From positions 512,001 through 576,000 of the forward strand of contig NC_019748.1 in assembly GCF_000317575.1 (NCBI RefSeq): 64,000 nt of DNA, in the 5' to 3' direction. A program made the position numbers and the translations under genes. Shown in pieces: positions 56,747 through 64,000 of the stretch; positions within the stretch are counted from its first letter, which is position 1, and every line of letters begins with the position of its first letter. The notes beneath the pieces are model-generated. The model made no database searches, was not told the origin of the DNA, and worked only from the letters and a program-made list of their open reading frames with translations. Origin of the DNA: Stanieria cyanosphaera PCC 7437. Lineage in GTDB: Bacteria; Cyanobacteriota; Cyanobacteriia; Cyanobacteriales; Xenococcaceae.

Positions 56747-57362
56747 CTAAATTATAAAAGCGCAATTCTGGTTTTTTTCTTTTTTAAGTAAATATACTTA
56801 GATAAAACTAAAAATAATTTGCCGATTTTTTGCTTTGATATAGCGGTTCTCAGAGTAATAAGATACAGTTCATTTTCCTGGTTGAGCGTTGATAGTTGAG
56901 ACCTACGGTAGTGCGCTTCGCTTATGTTAATAGTTGATTATTCATCCCTCATAATTCATAACTTTTTACTTTGATCCTTCGCTGTCGCTGGCTGACGCTT
57001 CGCGCTTTTTACTTCCTAATAACTGGTGTACCTCACCAAGAGCGAGAAAGGCTATACTCGTATCGTGGTTTGTTATTAAATTAAATTGACGGGGCATACA
57101 AGCTGCTAACCTCTTTAAAAAAAGTCTTGAGATACGTTAATAATATTAAATAAGTTTTTAAATTAATAGTTTCATATTATTAATAAAGCATAAATTAAAA
57201 TTTACCAGAGGAGCGATGTTCAATAAAATTGTACTTATGATTTTACAGTAAAAATGATTGCTAATTGATTTCTAAATAAATTAAAAAATGCACAACACCT
57301 TACTCGTAATCACATTAACAAATAGATCTAACTCATTATTACTGAATAGCAAATTTATCTAA
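56747..57362. other. Repeat-rich gap between the double histidine kinase and the membrane protein gene
   Basis: It contains the 218-bp MITE-like element listed separately, then about 300 bases of AT-rich sequence with no recognised gene. Likely promoters of the two divergent genes lie at its ends. Confidence 0.5.
56839..57056. mobile_element. MITE-like element with TATAGC ends, larger copy
   Basis: The 218-bp unit starts TATAGCGGTTCTCAG and ends GAGAAAGGCTATA. The reversed right end (TATAGCCTTTCTCGC then GTGAGGTACACC) closely matches the left end of the element at 45532. The shared core GAGACCTACGGTAGTGCGC is at about 56898. No coding capacity. Confidence 0.6.
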
Positions 57363-58067
57363 ATGCTAATTATGACCACAATCACAGCATTAGATCGCTT
57401 TTGGAGTCTGGTGGCTGGAGTTTTAACGCTCAACAGTGAAACTTTTCAACTTTTAAACCATTTACCTTTGAGCTTAATTGCCAGTATCTTGGTAGTTTTG
57501 TTAGCAGCCTTGTCTCAAGGTATTGGTCAGAGTGTCGTTTTATTTATCAATCGAGTGCGACCAATTAGATTTATTTTATCACTTGCGATCGCAGCAGTTC
57601 TTTTTACTTTTAACTATAATTTTTGGGTTTTAAGTACTTGGTTGGTAGCTACTCAACTTTTTCATGCTTCTCTTTCTCTAATCGAAGTGATTCAAACTTT
57701 TGGCTTTAGCTATGCTCCTTTATTATTAGGTTTTTTGATGGTGATTCCTTATTTTGGAATGCCTATTTTTGTCATTTTATCGATTTGGACACTTTTAGCC
57801 ATTGTCACAGGAATAGATGCCATAGCTAACTTAGGATTATGGCAAGTTTTTGAATGTTGTATTGGTGGTTGGATTGTGCTACAAGTTTCGCAACGTCTTC
57901 TTGGTCGTCCGATTGAAATAATTACTAATTGGCTGATGGAAAAAATTGCAGGAGTAGACTTAATTACCGATCAACTTGAATTAGAACAAATACTTTACAC
58001 AGGCTTACCTATTGCGCCCGCACCTACTAATATTCCTAATTTTTTTGGTGATCTAGAAGAAAACTAG
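57363..58067 (+). CDS. Multi-spanning membrane protein, YIP1-like
   Basis: The 234-residue protein has five or six hydrophobic segments (LIASILVVLLAALSQGIGQ, PIRFILSLAIAAVLFTF, YAPLLLGFLMVIPYFGMP, FVILSIWTLLAIVTGI). The GFSYAPLLLGFL and later LWTLLAIVTGI regions resemble the Yip1 family of membrane proteins. A second ATG at 57372 is equally plausible. The C-terminal ~60 residues are soluble and acidic. Function not established. Confidence 0.65.
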   Translation: MLIMTTITALDRFWSLVAGVLTLNSETFQLLNHLPLSLIASILVVLLAALSQGIGQSVVLFINRVRPIRFILSLAIAAVLFTFNYNFWVLSTWLVATQLFHASLSLIEVIQTFGFSYAPLLLGFLMVIPYFGMPIFVILSIWTLLAIVTGIDAIANLGLWQVFECCIGGWIVLQVSQRLLGRPIEIITNWLMEKIAGVDLITDQLELEQILYTGLPIAPAPTNIPNFFGDLEEN

Positions 58068-58093
58068 TAACATTATAAAAATAAGGATTTAAC

Positions 58094-58130
58094 TATACAG
58101 TTCTCACGCCTAGGAGAGAGAATTCCCGCT
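58094..58130. repeat. Solo end of TATAGC-type element disrupting vapC
   Basis: TATACAGTTCTCACGCC followed by GAGAGAGAATTC is related to the ends at 6895 and 40506. The leftward vapC frame runs into it and stops there. Confidence 0.5.
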
Positions 58131-58439
58131 CACAAAAGTTAAAGTATCTAAAGAGCCGATTGGAGTTTCTTGTTTTTCTAGTTTCGAGCGAATTATGCCA
58201 TACATAGTAGTAGCAGCAAGATCGAAATCTACTACTGTTAAAGGCAGTAAAAATTGTGCTAATGCTTGTTGATTTTTTCCTGGAGATTGACTCTTCTGGA
58301 CACCAAATTCAAGTTCAGCAACAGTAATTGAAGATATACCTATATCTCCGACATTGTAAGCTTTAAATTTCTTTAATACTGCTGAAGGCTTCTGTTTGAT
58401 GATATAAATGCAAATATTAGTGTCTAGTAAAAATTTCAT
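58110..58439 (-). CDS. VapC-type PIN toxin, C-terminally truncated
   Basis: A PIN domain of the VapC family: LLDTNICIYIIK (first Asp), VAELEFGV (Glu) and GSLDTL (third Asp). Intact VapC proteins continue for ~25 more residues with a TNN or TSN-D strand and usually total ~130-135. Here the frame reads DTLTFVSGNSLS and stops at 58110 inside a dispersed repeat, so the last active-site strand is lost. The start overlaps the antitoxin by four bases (ATGA). The toxin is likely inactive. Confidence 0.82.
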   Translation of the reverse strand: MKFLLDTNICIYIIKQKPSAVLKKFKAYNVGDIGISSITVAELEFGVQKSQSPGKNQQALAQFLLPLTVVDFDLAATTMYGIIRSKLEKQETPIGSLDTLTFVSGNSLS

Positions 58440-58672
58440 TCAAAAGCATTTTCTCGCTCTTGTTGTCTAGGTTGTTGACGGTTGCCATCCATAAAATCAT
58501 CGGAAAATTGTTCTAAACTTTCAAATAAAGTTTCCCAAGAATTTTGATAAGGTAAAAGCACAACTGCATTACCCATACGCTTAATTAGAACTTTATATCC
58601 TGGAAAACGATATTGCTTAGGTAGCCGAACCGCCTGACTTTTACCATTTTGAAAAAGTTTAGCTGTTTCCAC
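58436..58672 (-). CDS. VapB-type antitoxin (AbrB/SpoVT fold)
   Basis: The 78-residue protein has FQNGKSQAVRLPKQYRFPG, the swapped-hairpin AbrB-type DNA-binding motif of VapB antitoxins, and an acidic, Gln-rich C-terminus (FDEN-type tail) that would wrap the toxin. It precedes vapC with a 4-bp overlap. It still looks intact although its partner is truncated, consistent with decay of the pair. Confidence 0.88.
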   Translation of the reverse strand: METAKLFQNGKSQAVRLPKQYRFPGYKVLIKRMGNAVVLLPYQNSWETLFESLEQFSDDFMDGNRQQPRQQERENAFE

Positions 58673-58933
58673 TGTTAATCAACATTAAATATATATTTTT
58701 AGTATATATTTGAACTAGAAATAATGACCATTCACCAAAAAAATAGTAATTGGCATTCTAAACTATTAGAGTTGTTGCATAAGTACTTTCATCCTTGGTT
58801 TAGTTGAAAAAACGGGCATTTATGCCAAAAATATTAATCTAGATTTCTAATCTATTTTTGCAAGAAGTCTATTAATTAAGAGTTAAGATTTTTTCTAATT
58901 TAAAGGAAAAAGAAGAAATTCATAGGAAGTGTA

Positions 58934-61825
58934 GTGAACAAGCAATCATTGAAAAGTTGGGCTTTAATTTGTTTAGCTTTAAGTTTAATTGTTTTTCTCT
59001 CTCCAATTAATATTTGGTGGTTAAGCTGGTATCGAGTTGCGGAAAATCAATTGTTTAACCTCAGCCTAGATCTGATCCGAATTGGTTTATTAACTTTAAC
59101 CTTTGCTGGTTTACTCGCTCCTTTTGAAGCGTTGGGTTGGTGGGCAGGATGGTATGGCAATAATCCCGATCCTAAGCAACAACCGTTACTCAAAAAAAAT
59201 AGTACAACTTATCGAGCGCAACCTACTTCAGATCAAGACAACACAAATCACTACATCATTTATCTTGATGGCATTGGCATTAGTTCCTTTGAAGATGCTT
59301 TTGGAGTGGGAACATTTTTAGAACGGTTAACCGAGGCAGTTGGCAGCGAGTTTATTTTAATTCGCGAGATTATGCCTTATTCAGTCTTTAATCTGCCTTT
59401 AACTTTGGGAAGACCCCTAGCAGCTTTTTGGCGATGGGTTAATCAAAGCAAAATTTCTGGACTTGGAGTTTTGATTCTGTTGCGGAATATGTTTCAGGTA
59501 GCAGTATCGGTTGATAGTCGCTACGGACCAATATTTAATCGGGGTACAGCACAAATTATTATTGATAGTTTACTTGAGCGTGGTTATCGCCCAGGAAGCG
59601 GTACTCCTGTCACAATTATTGGTTATAGTGGTGGCGGACAGGTTGCTTTAGGAACTATACCTTATTTAAAAAAAGTTTTGGCTGCGCCTTTGGAAGTGAT
59701 TTCTTTGGCTGGAGTCTTGAGTGGTAACACAGAAGTAGTAAAATTAGAACATCTCTATCATTTAGTAGGGGAAAAAGATTTAGTTGCTCGTTTTGTTCCT
59801 TTTCTATTTCCGCAAAGATGGGCATTTATTTCTTGGTCAAATTGGAACTTGGCTAAAAGTCGAGGAGAAATCAGTTTTATTTCTTTAGGGCCGGTGGGAC
59901 ATGATGATATTGGGGGGCCTTTAGATGATACAAGTTATCTTCCTGATGGTCGTAGTTATTTAACTCAGACGGTAGAAATCGTTACTAAGATTTTGCTTCG
60001 TGAAGATGGAATTGAACCTTTTCCTGCTAACGTTCCAGAAAAAGCTTATCAACCAAGAATATTAAGTAATTACGAGCGTTATCTTCAAGCTCCTTTCAAT
60101 CAATATACTTATTATCCAACTAAACAATCTGTACCATTAGGTTATCAACCTGTAGCTAATTGGATCGGTCGTTTAATTTTACCTAGGCTTGAAGAACGTT
60201 CTGAGATTAAAGGAATTTTTTTAGAAATTTATTATGTGCCGAAACAGTATCAAGATTTAATTGGAAAAAAAGTAATTTTAAGTTGGAGCGATCGCGCGGA
60301 TTTACAAGTATATCTTAATCAAGTTAAATGTAGCATTCATTTTTCTGCTCAAGCGTACGAAAGTATGAAGCAGGGGATAGTTCACCCTCTTCGTTTGAAT
60401 TTTTGGCGCGAGATCGATGCTTTGGAATCTTTGGTTGGTGCTAGACCAATTGATGATGTGATTGTTGCTTTAGAACCAGTAAAGATTATTTCTGAGGAAC
60501 AACAGCCTACATTATATATTGAGCGAGAACCTACAGTTATTACTGGTCGCTTTTATGGTTTAGTAACTATTTTAGGTAAAGTAAACCAATCAGATCATTT
60601 TCGAGTTTGTCACTATAATCCCACTTCGCAACAGTTTGATGGTGATGCAGAAATTGTTTATCTTCCTCAAGTAATTCCCGATCTCAATGGAGTATTTCCT
60701 TCTACTACTAATAAAATTGAAGACTCTCCTGTCAATTCTACTGGTTGGTATATCTATGGCGAGTTTAATCAAGATCAAGTTTTTACCGTAAGAGCGATCG
60801 CGCCTAGAGCATTATTTCAACTTCAACCCCAACGAATTATTTCGGGTGTATCTGCTACTACCAATTACATCCATAACGAATATTGGCAGGATATTAAAGC
60901 ACAAAAAGGTCAGATCGATTCAATTTTACTTAATCCCAAATCTCTATCCGAAACCGAAGCAATAGCTCAATATCAAGAAGGCGATCGCTTGTTACTGTTA
61001 CACACTTATGGCGGAATTGGCGGAAAAAAAGCCGAAGTCCCCCCGATTGGTTTGTTTTTCGGACATTTTGCCTTTGGCATCGCTACAGTAATACGCGACC
61101 CGATCACACAAGAACTACGATTTAAAATAGTTTATGACCAAGTTTATACCCAAAATCTCGATGGCATTATTGCAGGTAACTTAGACTGGAGTAATTATTT
61201 AGGCGATCGCCAGTTTGGTTGGTTGGGAAGTCGTCCTGTGGTCGATATCATTGTCAAATTAGATGTTTTAGAAGAGTACAACTTTGGTGGCAATATTCGT
61301 TTTCCCCTCAATGCTTTAGCCTATCAATTAGAAAAGATGATGGCGCGTTATCGTACAGGAGATGGAACAGGTGCAACCTTTGCAGGACTTGCCAACTCTT
61401 GTGTGCAAGATTCCTGTCAAGCTTTATATCTAGCTATTAAAATGGTTTTAACCGAAATCAAAAGTAACTCAGAAATTCAAAACTGGATCGCAGCCTATCC
61501 AGAAGACCCTCAAACCAAACGCTTAGAAAGGTTAGTGGCATTGTACAATAATATCCAACGAAAATTAGTTCCCTGGAAAACAGTTCGTTCCGATTGGTTA
61601 GACCCCTATGAATCTTTAATTGGTACAAGACTCGCCGAACAACCAGTAACTACGATTATTAGTGCTTTAACCAGTTGGCGATCGCTTTTACCTCGTTTAG
61701 CTAACGATCAATTAGCAGAAATTTTACTTCAACATGGTGCTTCTTTGTGGTTGTTACGGACTAACCAAGTTGGCGGTTGGGACGAAGAAATTGAACCTAT
61801 TGCACCAACAAAATTATGGATTTAG
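58934..61825 (+). CDS. Large alpha/beta hydrolase with N-terminal membrane anchor
   Basis: The 963-residue protein starts at GTG 58934, preceded by AGGAAG. Two hydrophobic segments lie near the N-terminus (ALICLALSLIVFLSPINIWW and LIRIGLLTLTFAGLLAPFEA). An alpha/beta hydrolase core follows: nucleophile elbow GYSGGGQ with Ser232 and a likely catalytic His in GPVGHDDIGG. The long C-terminal half (~360-963) with FFGHFAFGIATVIRD is unrecognised. Probably membrane-associated lipase or esterase-like. Substrate unknown. Confidence 0.75.
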   Translation: MNKQSLKSWALICLALSLIVFLSPINIWWLSWYRVAENQLFNLSLDLIRIGLLTLTFAGLLAPFEALGWWAGWYGNNPDPKQQPLLKKNSTTYRAQPTSDQDNTNHYIIYLDGIGISSFEDAFGVGTFLERLTEAVGSEFILIREIMPYSVFNLPLTLGRPLAAFWRWVNQSKISGLGVLILLRNMFQVAVSVDSRYGPIFNRGTAQIIIDSLLERGYRPGSGTPVTIIGYSGGGQVALGTIPYLKKVLAAPLEVISLAGVLSGNTEVVKLEHLYHLVGEKDLVARFVPFLFPQRWAFISWSNWNLAKSRGEISFISLGPVGHDDIGGPLDDTSYLPDGRSYLTQTVEIVTKILLREDGIEPFPANVPEKAYQPRILSNYERYLQAPFNQYTYYPTKQSVPLGYQPVANWIGRLILPRLEERSEIKGIFLEIYYVPKQYQDLIGKKVILSWSDRADLQVYLNQVKCSIHFSAQAYESMKQGIVHPLRLNFWREIDALESLVGARPIDDVIVALEPVKIISEEQQPTLYIEREPTVITGRFYGLVTILGKVNQSDHFRVCHYNPTSQQFDGDAEIVYLPQVIPDLNGVFPSTTNKIEDSPVNSTGWYIYGEFNQDQVFTVRAIAPRALFQLQPQRIISGVSATTNYIHNEYWQDIKAQKGQIDSILLNPKSLSETEAIAQYQEGDRLLLLHTYGGIGGKKAEVPPIGLFFGHFAFGIATVIRDPITQELRFKIVYDQVYTQNLDGIIAGNLDWSNYLGDRQFGWLGSRPVVDIIVKLDVLEEYNFGGNIRFPLNALAYQLEKMMARYRTGDGTGATFAGLANSCVQDSCQALYLAIKMVLTEIKSNSEIQNWIAAYPEDPQTKRLERLVALYNNIQRKLVPWKTVRSDWLDPYESLIGTRLAEQPVTTIISALTSWRSLLPRLANDQLAEILLQHGASLWLLRTNQVGGWDEEIEPIAPTKLWI

Positions 61826-61840
61826 CAAGCTTGTTGATGG

Positions 61841-61912
61841 TTGATAGTTAATTGTTAATGGTTGATGATTAATCTCTCATAATTAGTAATTAGTAATTAG
61901 TAATTAGTAACT
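61841..61912. repeat. AT-rich tandem repeat (TAATTAG units)
   Basis: Four successive AATTAGTAATTAGTAATTAG-type units follow the hydrolase gene, preceded by TAATTGTTAATGGTTGATGA. Same family as the 64-bp inverted repeats at 37432 and 40551, but diverged. Confidence 0.6.
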
Positions 61913-61917
61913 GCTAA

Positions 61918-62649
61918 CTAATCACTATCCCACAGTTCACTCAAAGTAACTACACGATAATTTTTGCGTCTAAGTTCTTGAAGAATTATACTTAGTGCTG
62001 CTGCGGTATGTTTTGCTCTGGCAATAGAACCACCGTGTAGAACTAAAATAGCTCCTGGAAACACAAATTGATTAATATACCAAGCAATAAACTGAGGATT
62101 ACCGTGTAAAATCTCATAAGTATCAATGGGAACCATCGAAGCTAACGCTAATTTTAAATTGTAATCAGTACTATCGCCAAGACGTTTGATTGCTTTGAGC
62201 ATTTCTTGATTATAAAGACCACGACCAGGACGATACCAGCGAATTTGTTCTAATCCAGTCAAAAATAACAAGCGGTCATGAGCTTCCTTTAATTGTCTCT
62301 CGAATTCTTGTGGATGTAACCAAGCATGAGTATCATCAATCATGCCATGATTACCAATTTCATGACCATCTTGAAGAATTCGTTTGAGAATAGTGGAATG
62401 CTCACTCAGATGACCACCAATAATAAAAAAAGTAGCACGAGAACGCTCTTCGGGATTAGTAATGCCTTGGTTGTCACAAGCGATCGCATCTAAAATAAGT
62501 TGAGTAGAGTAATCGTCAGGATCTTCAGGCGTAGGTGCATCATCAATCGTCAGTGCCACAATTCGTTCTTGTGTCGGTTTATAAAAAAGAGCATCGGGAA
62601 ATAGTTTTGATACTCCGAATGCCAATTCTTTTAGTAGTAGCTCAATCAC
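61918..62649 (-). CDS. Polysaccharide deacetylase (NodB-homology) protein
   Basis: The 243-residue protein has the NodB motifs VALTIDDAPT (metal and base Asp pair), DGHEIGNHGMID (two His ligands) and IRWYRPGRG, and FVFPGAILVLHGG near the end. It would remove acetyl groups from N-acetylated sugars of peptidoglycan or exopolysaccharide. It lacks a clear signal peptide, although the first residues are hydrophobic. It stands alone, convergent with the alpha/beta hydrolase. Confidence 0.88.
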   Translation of the reverse strand: MIELLLKELAFGVSKLFPDALFYKPTQERIVALTIDDAPTPEDPDDYSTQLILDAIACDNQGITNPEERSRATFFIIGGHLSEHSTILKRILQDGHEIGNHGMIDDTHAWLHPQEFERQLKEAHDRLLFLTGLEQIRWYRPGRGLYNQEMLKAIKRLGDSTDYNLKLALASMVPIDTYEILHGNPQFIAWYINQFVFPGAILVLHGGSIARAKHTAAALSIILQELRRKNYRVVTLSELWDSD

Positions 62650-62916
62650 TATTAGTATCTATCAACAAGTTTTAAATTGCTTTTATTTAATTGTAAAAAA
62701 CTTTTGTTGTCGCTCATTTATAGTTAATCGCCAAATAATTTACAAAACGTGAGTTCTTTGTTACCTCTTGCCCGTTACCTTGGACAGACGAAAATTGTAA
62801 TTTTACCAACCAATAACTATAGTCCAGTTTGATTGACACTTAACTTTTTTATAAGTTAATCTATGCTTCAATTAAATTTAACTTATGTTTAATCTATCTA
62901 ATGTGATTTTCTCTAA

Positions 62917-63642
62917 ATGAACTTTTTGAACAAAAATACACAATTCTTAGCATTATTGGTTTTGTTAGTTGCAACAGATTTGGTTTTTATAGTAGTTGGT
63001 TTTTTCTACGAGTGTTCTAGATTAGAATTAGCAACTTTTTGTCAAAATTTTCCTGTATATCATCACTATTCAATTGCTTCAGATAAAAGCTATGCAGAAC
63101 TTTTCCAATATATCAAAGCTTATTGGATGATTCTTTTGTTTGGCTATTTAATAATTATTAGAAATAAACCAATATATTTAAGTTGGTGTTTCCTTTTTTG
63201 TTATATTCTCCTAGATGATTTAGCTCAGCTACATGAAGAAATTGGATTCAAGATTAGTAACCAATTAAATTTAGTTCCCGCGCTAGGTTTAAGGGCGCAA
63301 GATTACGGAGAATTGTTAGTTAGTAGTGTAGTAGGAATATTTTTTCTATGTGCAATTGGCATTAGTTATCGTTTAGCTCAACCTCAAGAAAAATCTGTAT
63401 TTAAAAAGCTGATTGTAATGTTATTTGCTTTGGCAGTTTTTGGGATAGTCATTGATTTAGTTCATATTTTATTCGACGACTATAAATGGTGGGACGCCAT
63501 TTTTACTATCTTAGAAGATGGTGGCGAACATATAGTTATGAGTGTAATAACTTGTTTTGTTTATTTGCTAGTGATCAAAACACCGCAGTTGAAAGGCGAT
63601 GATTGCGATAAACGCATTCGACGGTCAATTTTTATCAATTAA
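62917..63642 (+). CDS. Multi-spanning membrane protein, distant paralogue of 48434-49204
   Basis: The 241-residue protein has about six hydrophobic helices (FLALLVLLVATDLVFIVVGF, YWMILLFGYLIIIRN, LSWCFLFCYILL and onward). A conserved intramembrane-edge motif CYILLDDLAQLHEEIG and the later ILEDGGEHIVMSV parallel the layout in 48434-49204. The family is unrecognised; a metal-binding membrane enzyme or sensor is possible. No partner gene is evident. Confidence 0.6.
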   Translation: MNFLNKNTQFLALLVLLVATDLVFIVVGFFYECSRLELATFCQNFPVYHHYSIASDKSYAELFQYIKAYWMILLFGYLIIIRNKPIYLSWCFLFCYILLDDLAQLHEEIGFKISNQLNLVPALGLRAQDYGELLVSSVVGIFFLCAIGISYRLAQPQEKSVFKKLIVMLFALAVFGIVIDLVHILFDDYKWWDAIFTILEDGGEHIVMSVITCFVYLLVIKTPQLKGDDCDKRIRRSIFIN

Positions 63643-63692
63643 AGCAGCAAATATAGCATTAAGTTTTTAGGTTAGAACATCATATTTTTTGG

Positions 63693-63720
63693 GTAGGGAC
63701 GATTCATGAATCGTCCTTAC
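63693..63720. repeat. 28-bp palindromic dispersed repeat
   Basis: GTAGGGACGATTCATGAATC then GTCCTTAC, a copy of the palindrome family at 16130 and 28355. It lies between two converging genes and may act as a terminator. Confidence 0.65.
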
Positions 63721-63803
63721 AGTTATTTTTTTGTCCTACTATGAATTAGTACCGCTTTTAAAGAAACAATTAAAAAAGTAATTGAAATTGCATTCAAGTT
63801 ATT

Positions 63804-64000
63804 TTACTCAACTTTTTGATTGAGTTGACGTAAAATTTGTTCTAATTCTTCCTGATAACGACCATATTCTAACCAATTACCTTGACGCAATGCCGATTGA
63901 GCTTGATTATAGACTCCCCAAGCAGACTGAATCAAACGAGGATCTATATTAGTCAAAGTAGATGGCGATTGTGGGTTTAAAATTGCTTCTCTCTCAAAGA
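63804..64000 (-). CDS. UPF0182-like membrane protein, C-terminal end only
   Basis: The frame enters from the right edge and ends at TAA 63804. The visible 64 residues read SAWGVYNQAQSALRQGNWLE then YGRYQEELEQILRQL, which resembles the C-terminus of UPF0182 (COG1615) proteins, large membrane proteins of about 900 residues common in cyanobacteria and actinobacteria. The rest lies outside the window, so the identity is provisional. Confidence 0.5.
   Translation of the reverse strand, partial: FEREAILNPQSPSTLTNIDPRLIQSAWGVYNQAQSALRQGNWLEYGRYQEELEQILRQLNQKVE

Overview
The window looks like chromosome from an AT-rich cyanobacterium. The palindrome GCGATCGC (HIP1) recurs throughout, and several genes are restricted to or typical of cyanobacteria: petN, an allophycocyanin alpha-type subunit, a CcaA-type carboxysomal carbonic anhydrase, a Mo-nitrogenase C-terminal family protein, a DUF3747/SLH protein and a cyanobacterial III-B CRISPR module. 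The genus cannot be fixed from sequence reading alone; a Stanieria/Pleurocapsa-type organism is only a guess.

Layout. 0-9.7 kb: the 3' part of a Ser/Thr kinase, a glutathionyl-hydroquinone reductase, a divergent acyl-CoA-dehydrogenase-like/HxlR pair, a NUDIX-ridA pair, a nitrogenase-C-like small protein, a cytochrome P450 and an unrecognised gene whose ribosome-binding site lies in a predicted hairpin. 9.7-25.9 kb: a CRISPR-Cas locus. A WYL regulator diverges from csx18-cas1. A leftward operon carries cmr2(cas10)-cmr3-cmr4-cmr5-[cmr6-cmr1 fusion]-CARF/HEPN nuclease. cas2 and a 26-repeat array lie to the right. No cas6 is present, which recalls the III-Bv system of Synechocystis. cas10 is broken by a one-base frameshift, the array is split by an insertion sequence that landed inside one spacer, and cmr2 and cmr3 both carry the same short repeat in frame.

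26-32.6 kb: ccaA, then a leftward GldA/GldF/GldG-like ABC transporter set with a DUF4340 partner, interrupted by a frameshifted orphan HigA-like antitoxin. 32.7-36.2 kb: petN with a 47-codon companion, then a leftward group with a PII-like protein, an orphan ApcA paralogue, a pentapeptide protein and a zinc-ribbon protein. 36.7-45.3 kb: rsmE, an SLH porin-like protein, a GntR-type regulator, an EVE protein, a VWA protein and a GH9 endoglucanase with a CBM2-like domain. 45.8-58.7 kb: a CBS/GAF/PAS histidine kinase, a membrane protein, succinate-semialdehyde dehydrogenase, a 1940-residue double hybrid histidine kinase, a membrane protein and a VapBC pair whose toxin is truncated by a repeat. 58.9-64 kb: a large alpha/beta hydrolase, a polysaccharide deacetylase, a membrane protein distantly like the one at 48.4 kb, and the 3' end of a UPF0182-like gene.

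Intergenic DNA is rich in short dispersed elements: MITE-like units with TATAGC ends, a 28-bp palindrome in three copies, a 64-bp inverted pair around 37.4/40.6 kb, and two families that also sit in frame inside proteins. The defence locus is the functional centrepiece: Cas10 would sense target RNA and make cyclic oligoadenylate, which would switch on the neighbouring CARF-HEPN RNase. Several anomalies in the locus (frameshift, apparent loss of the Cmr4 slicing Asp, missing Cas6, IS insertion) make its activity an open question.
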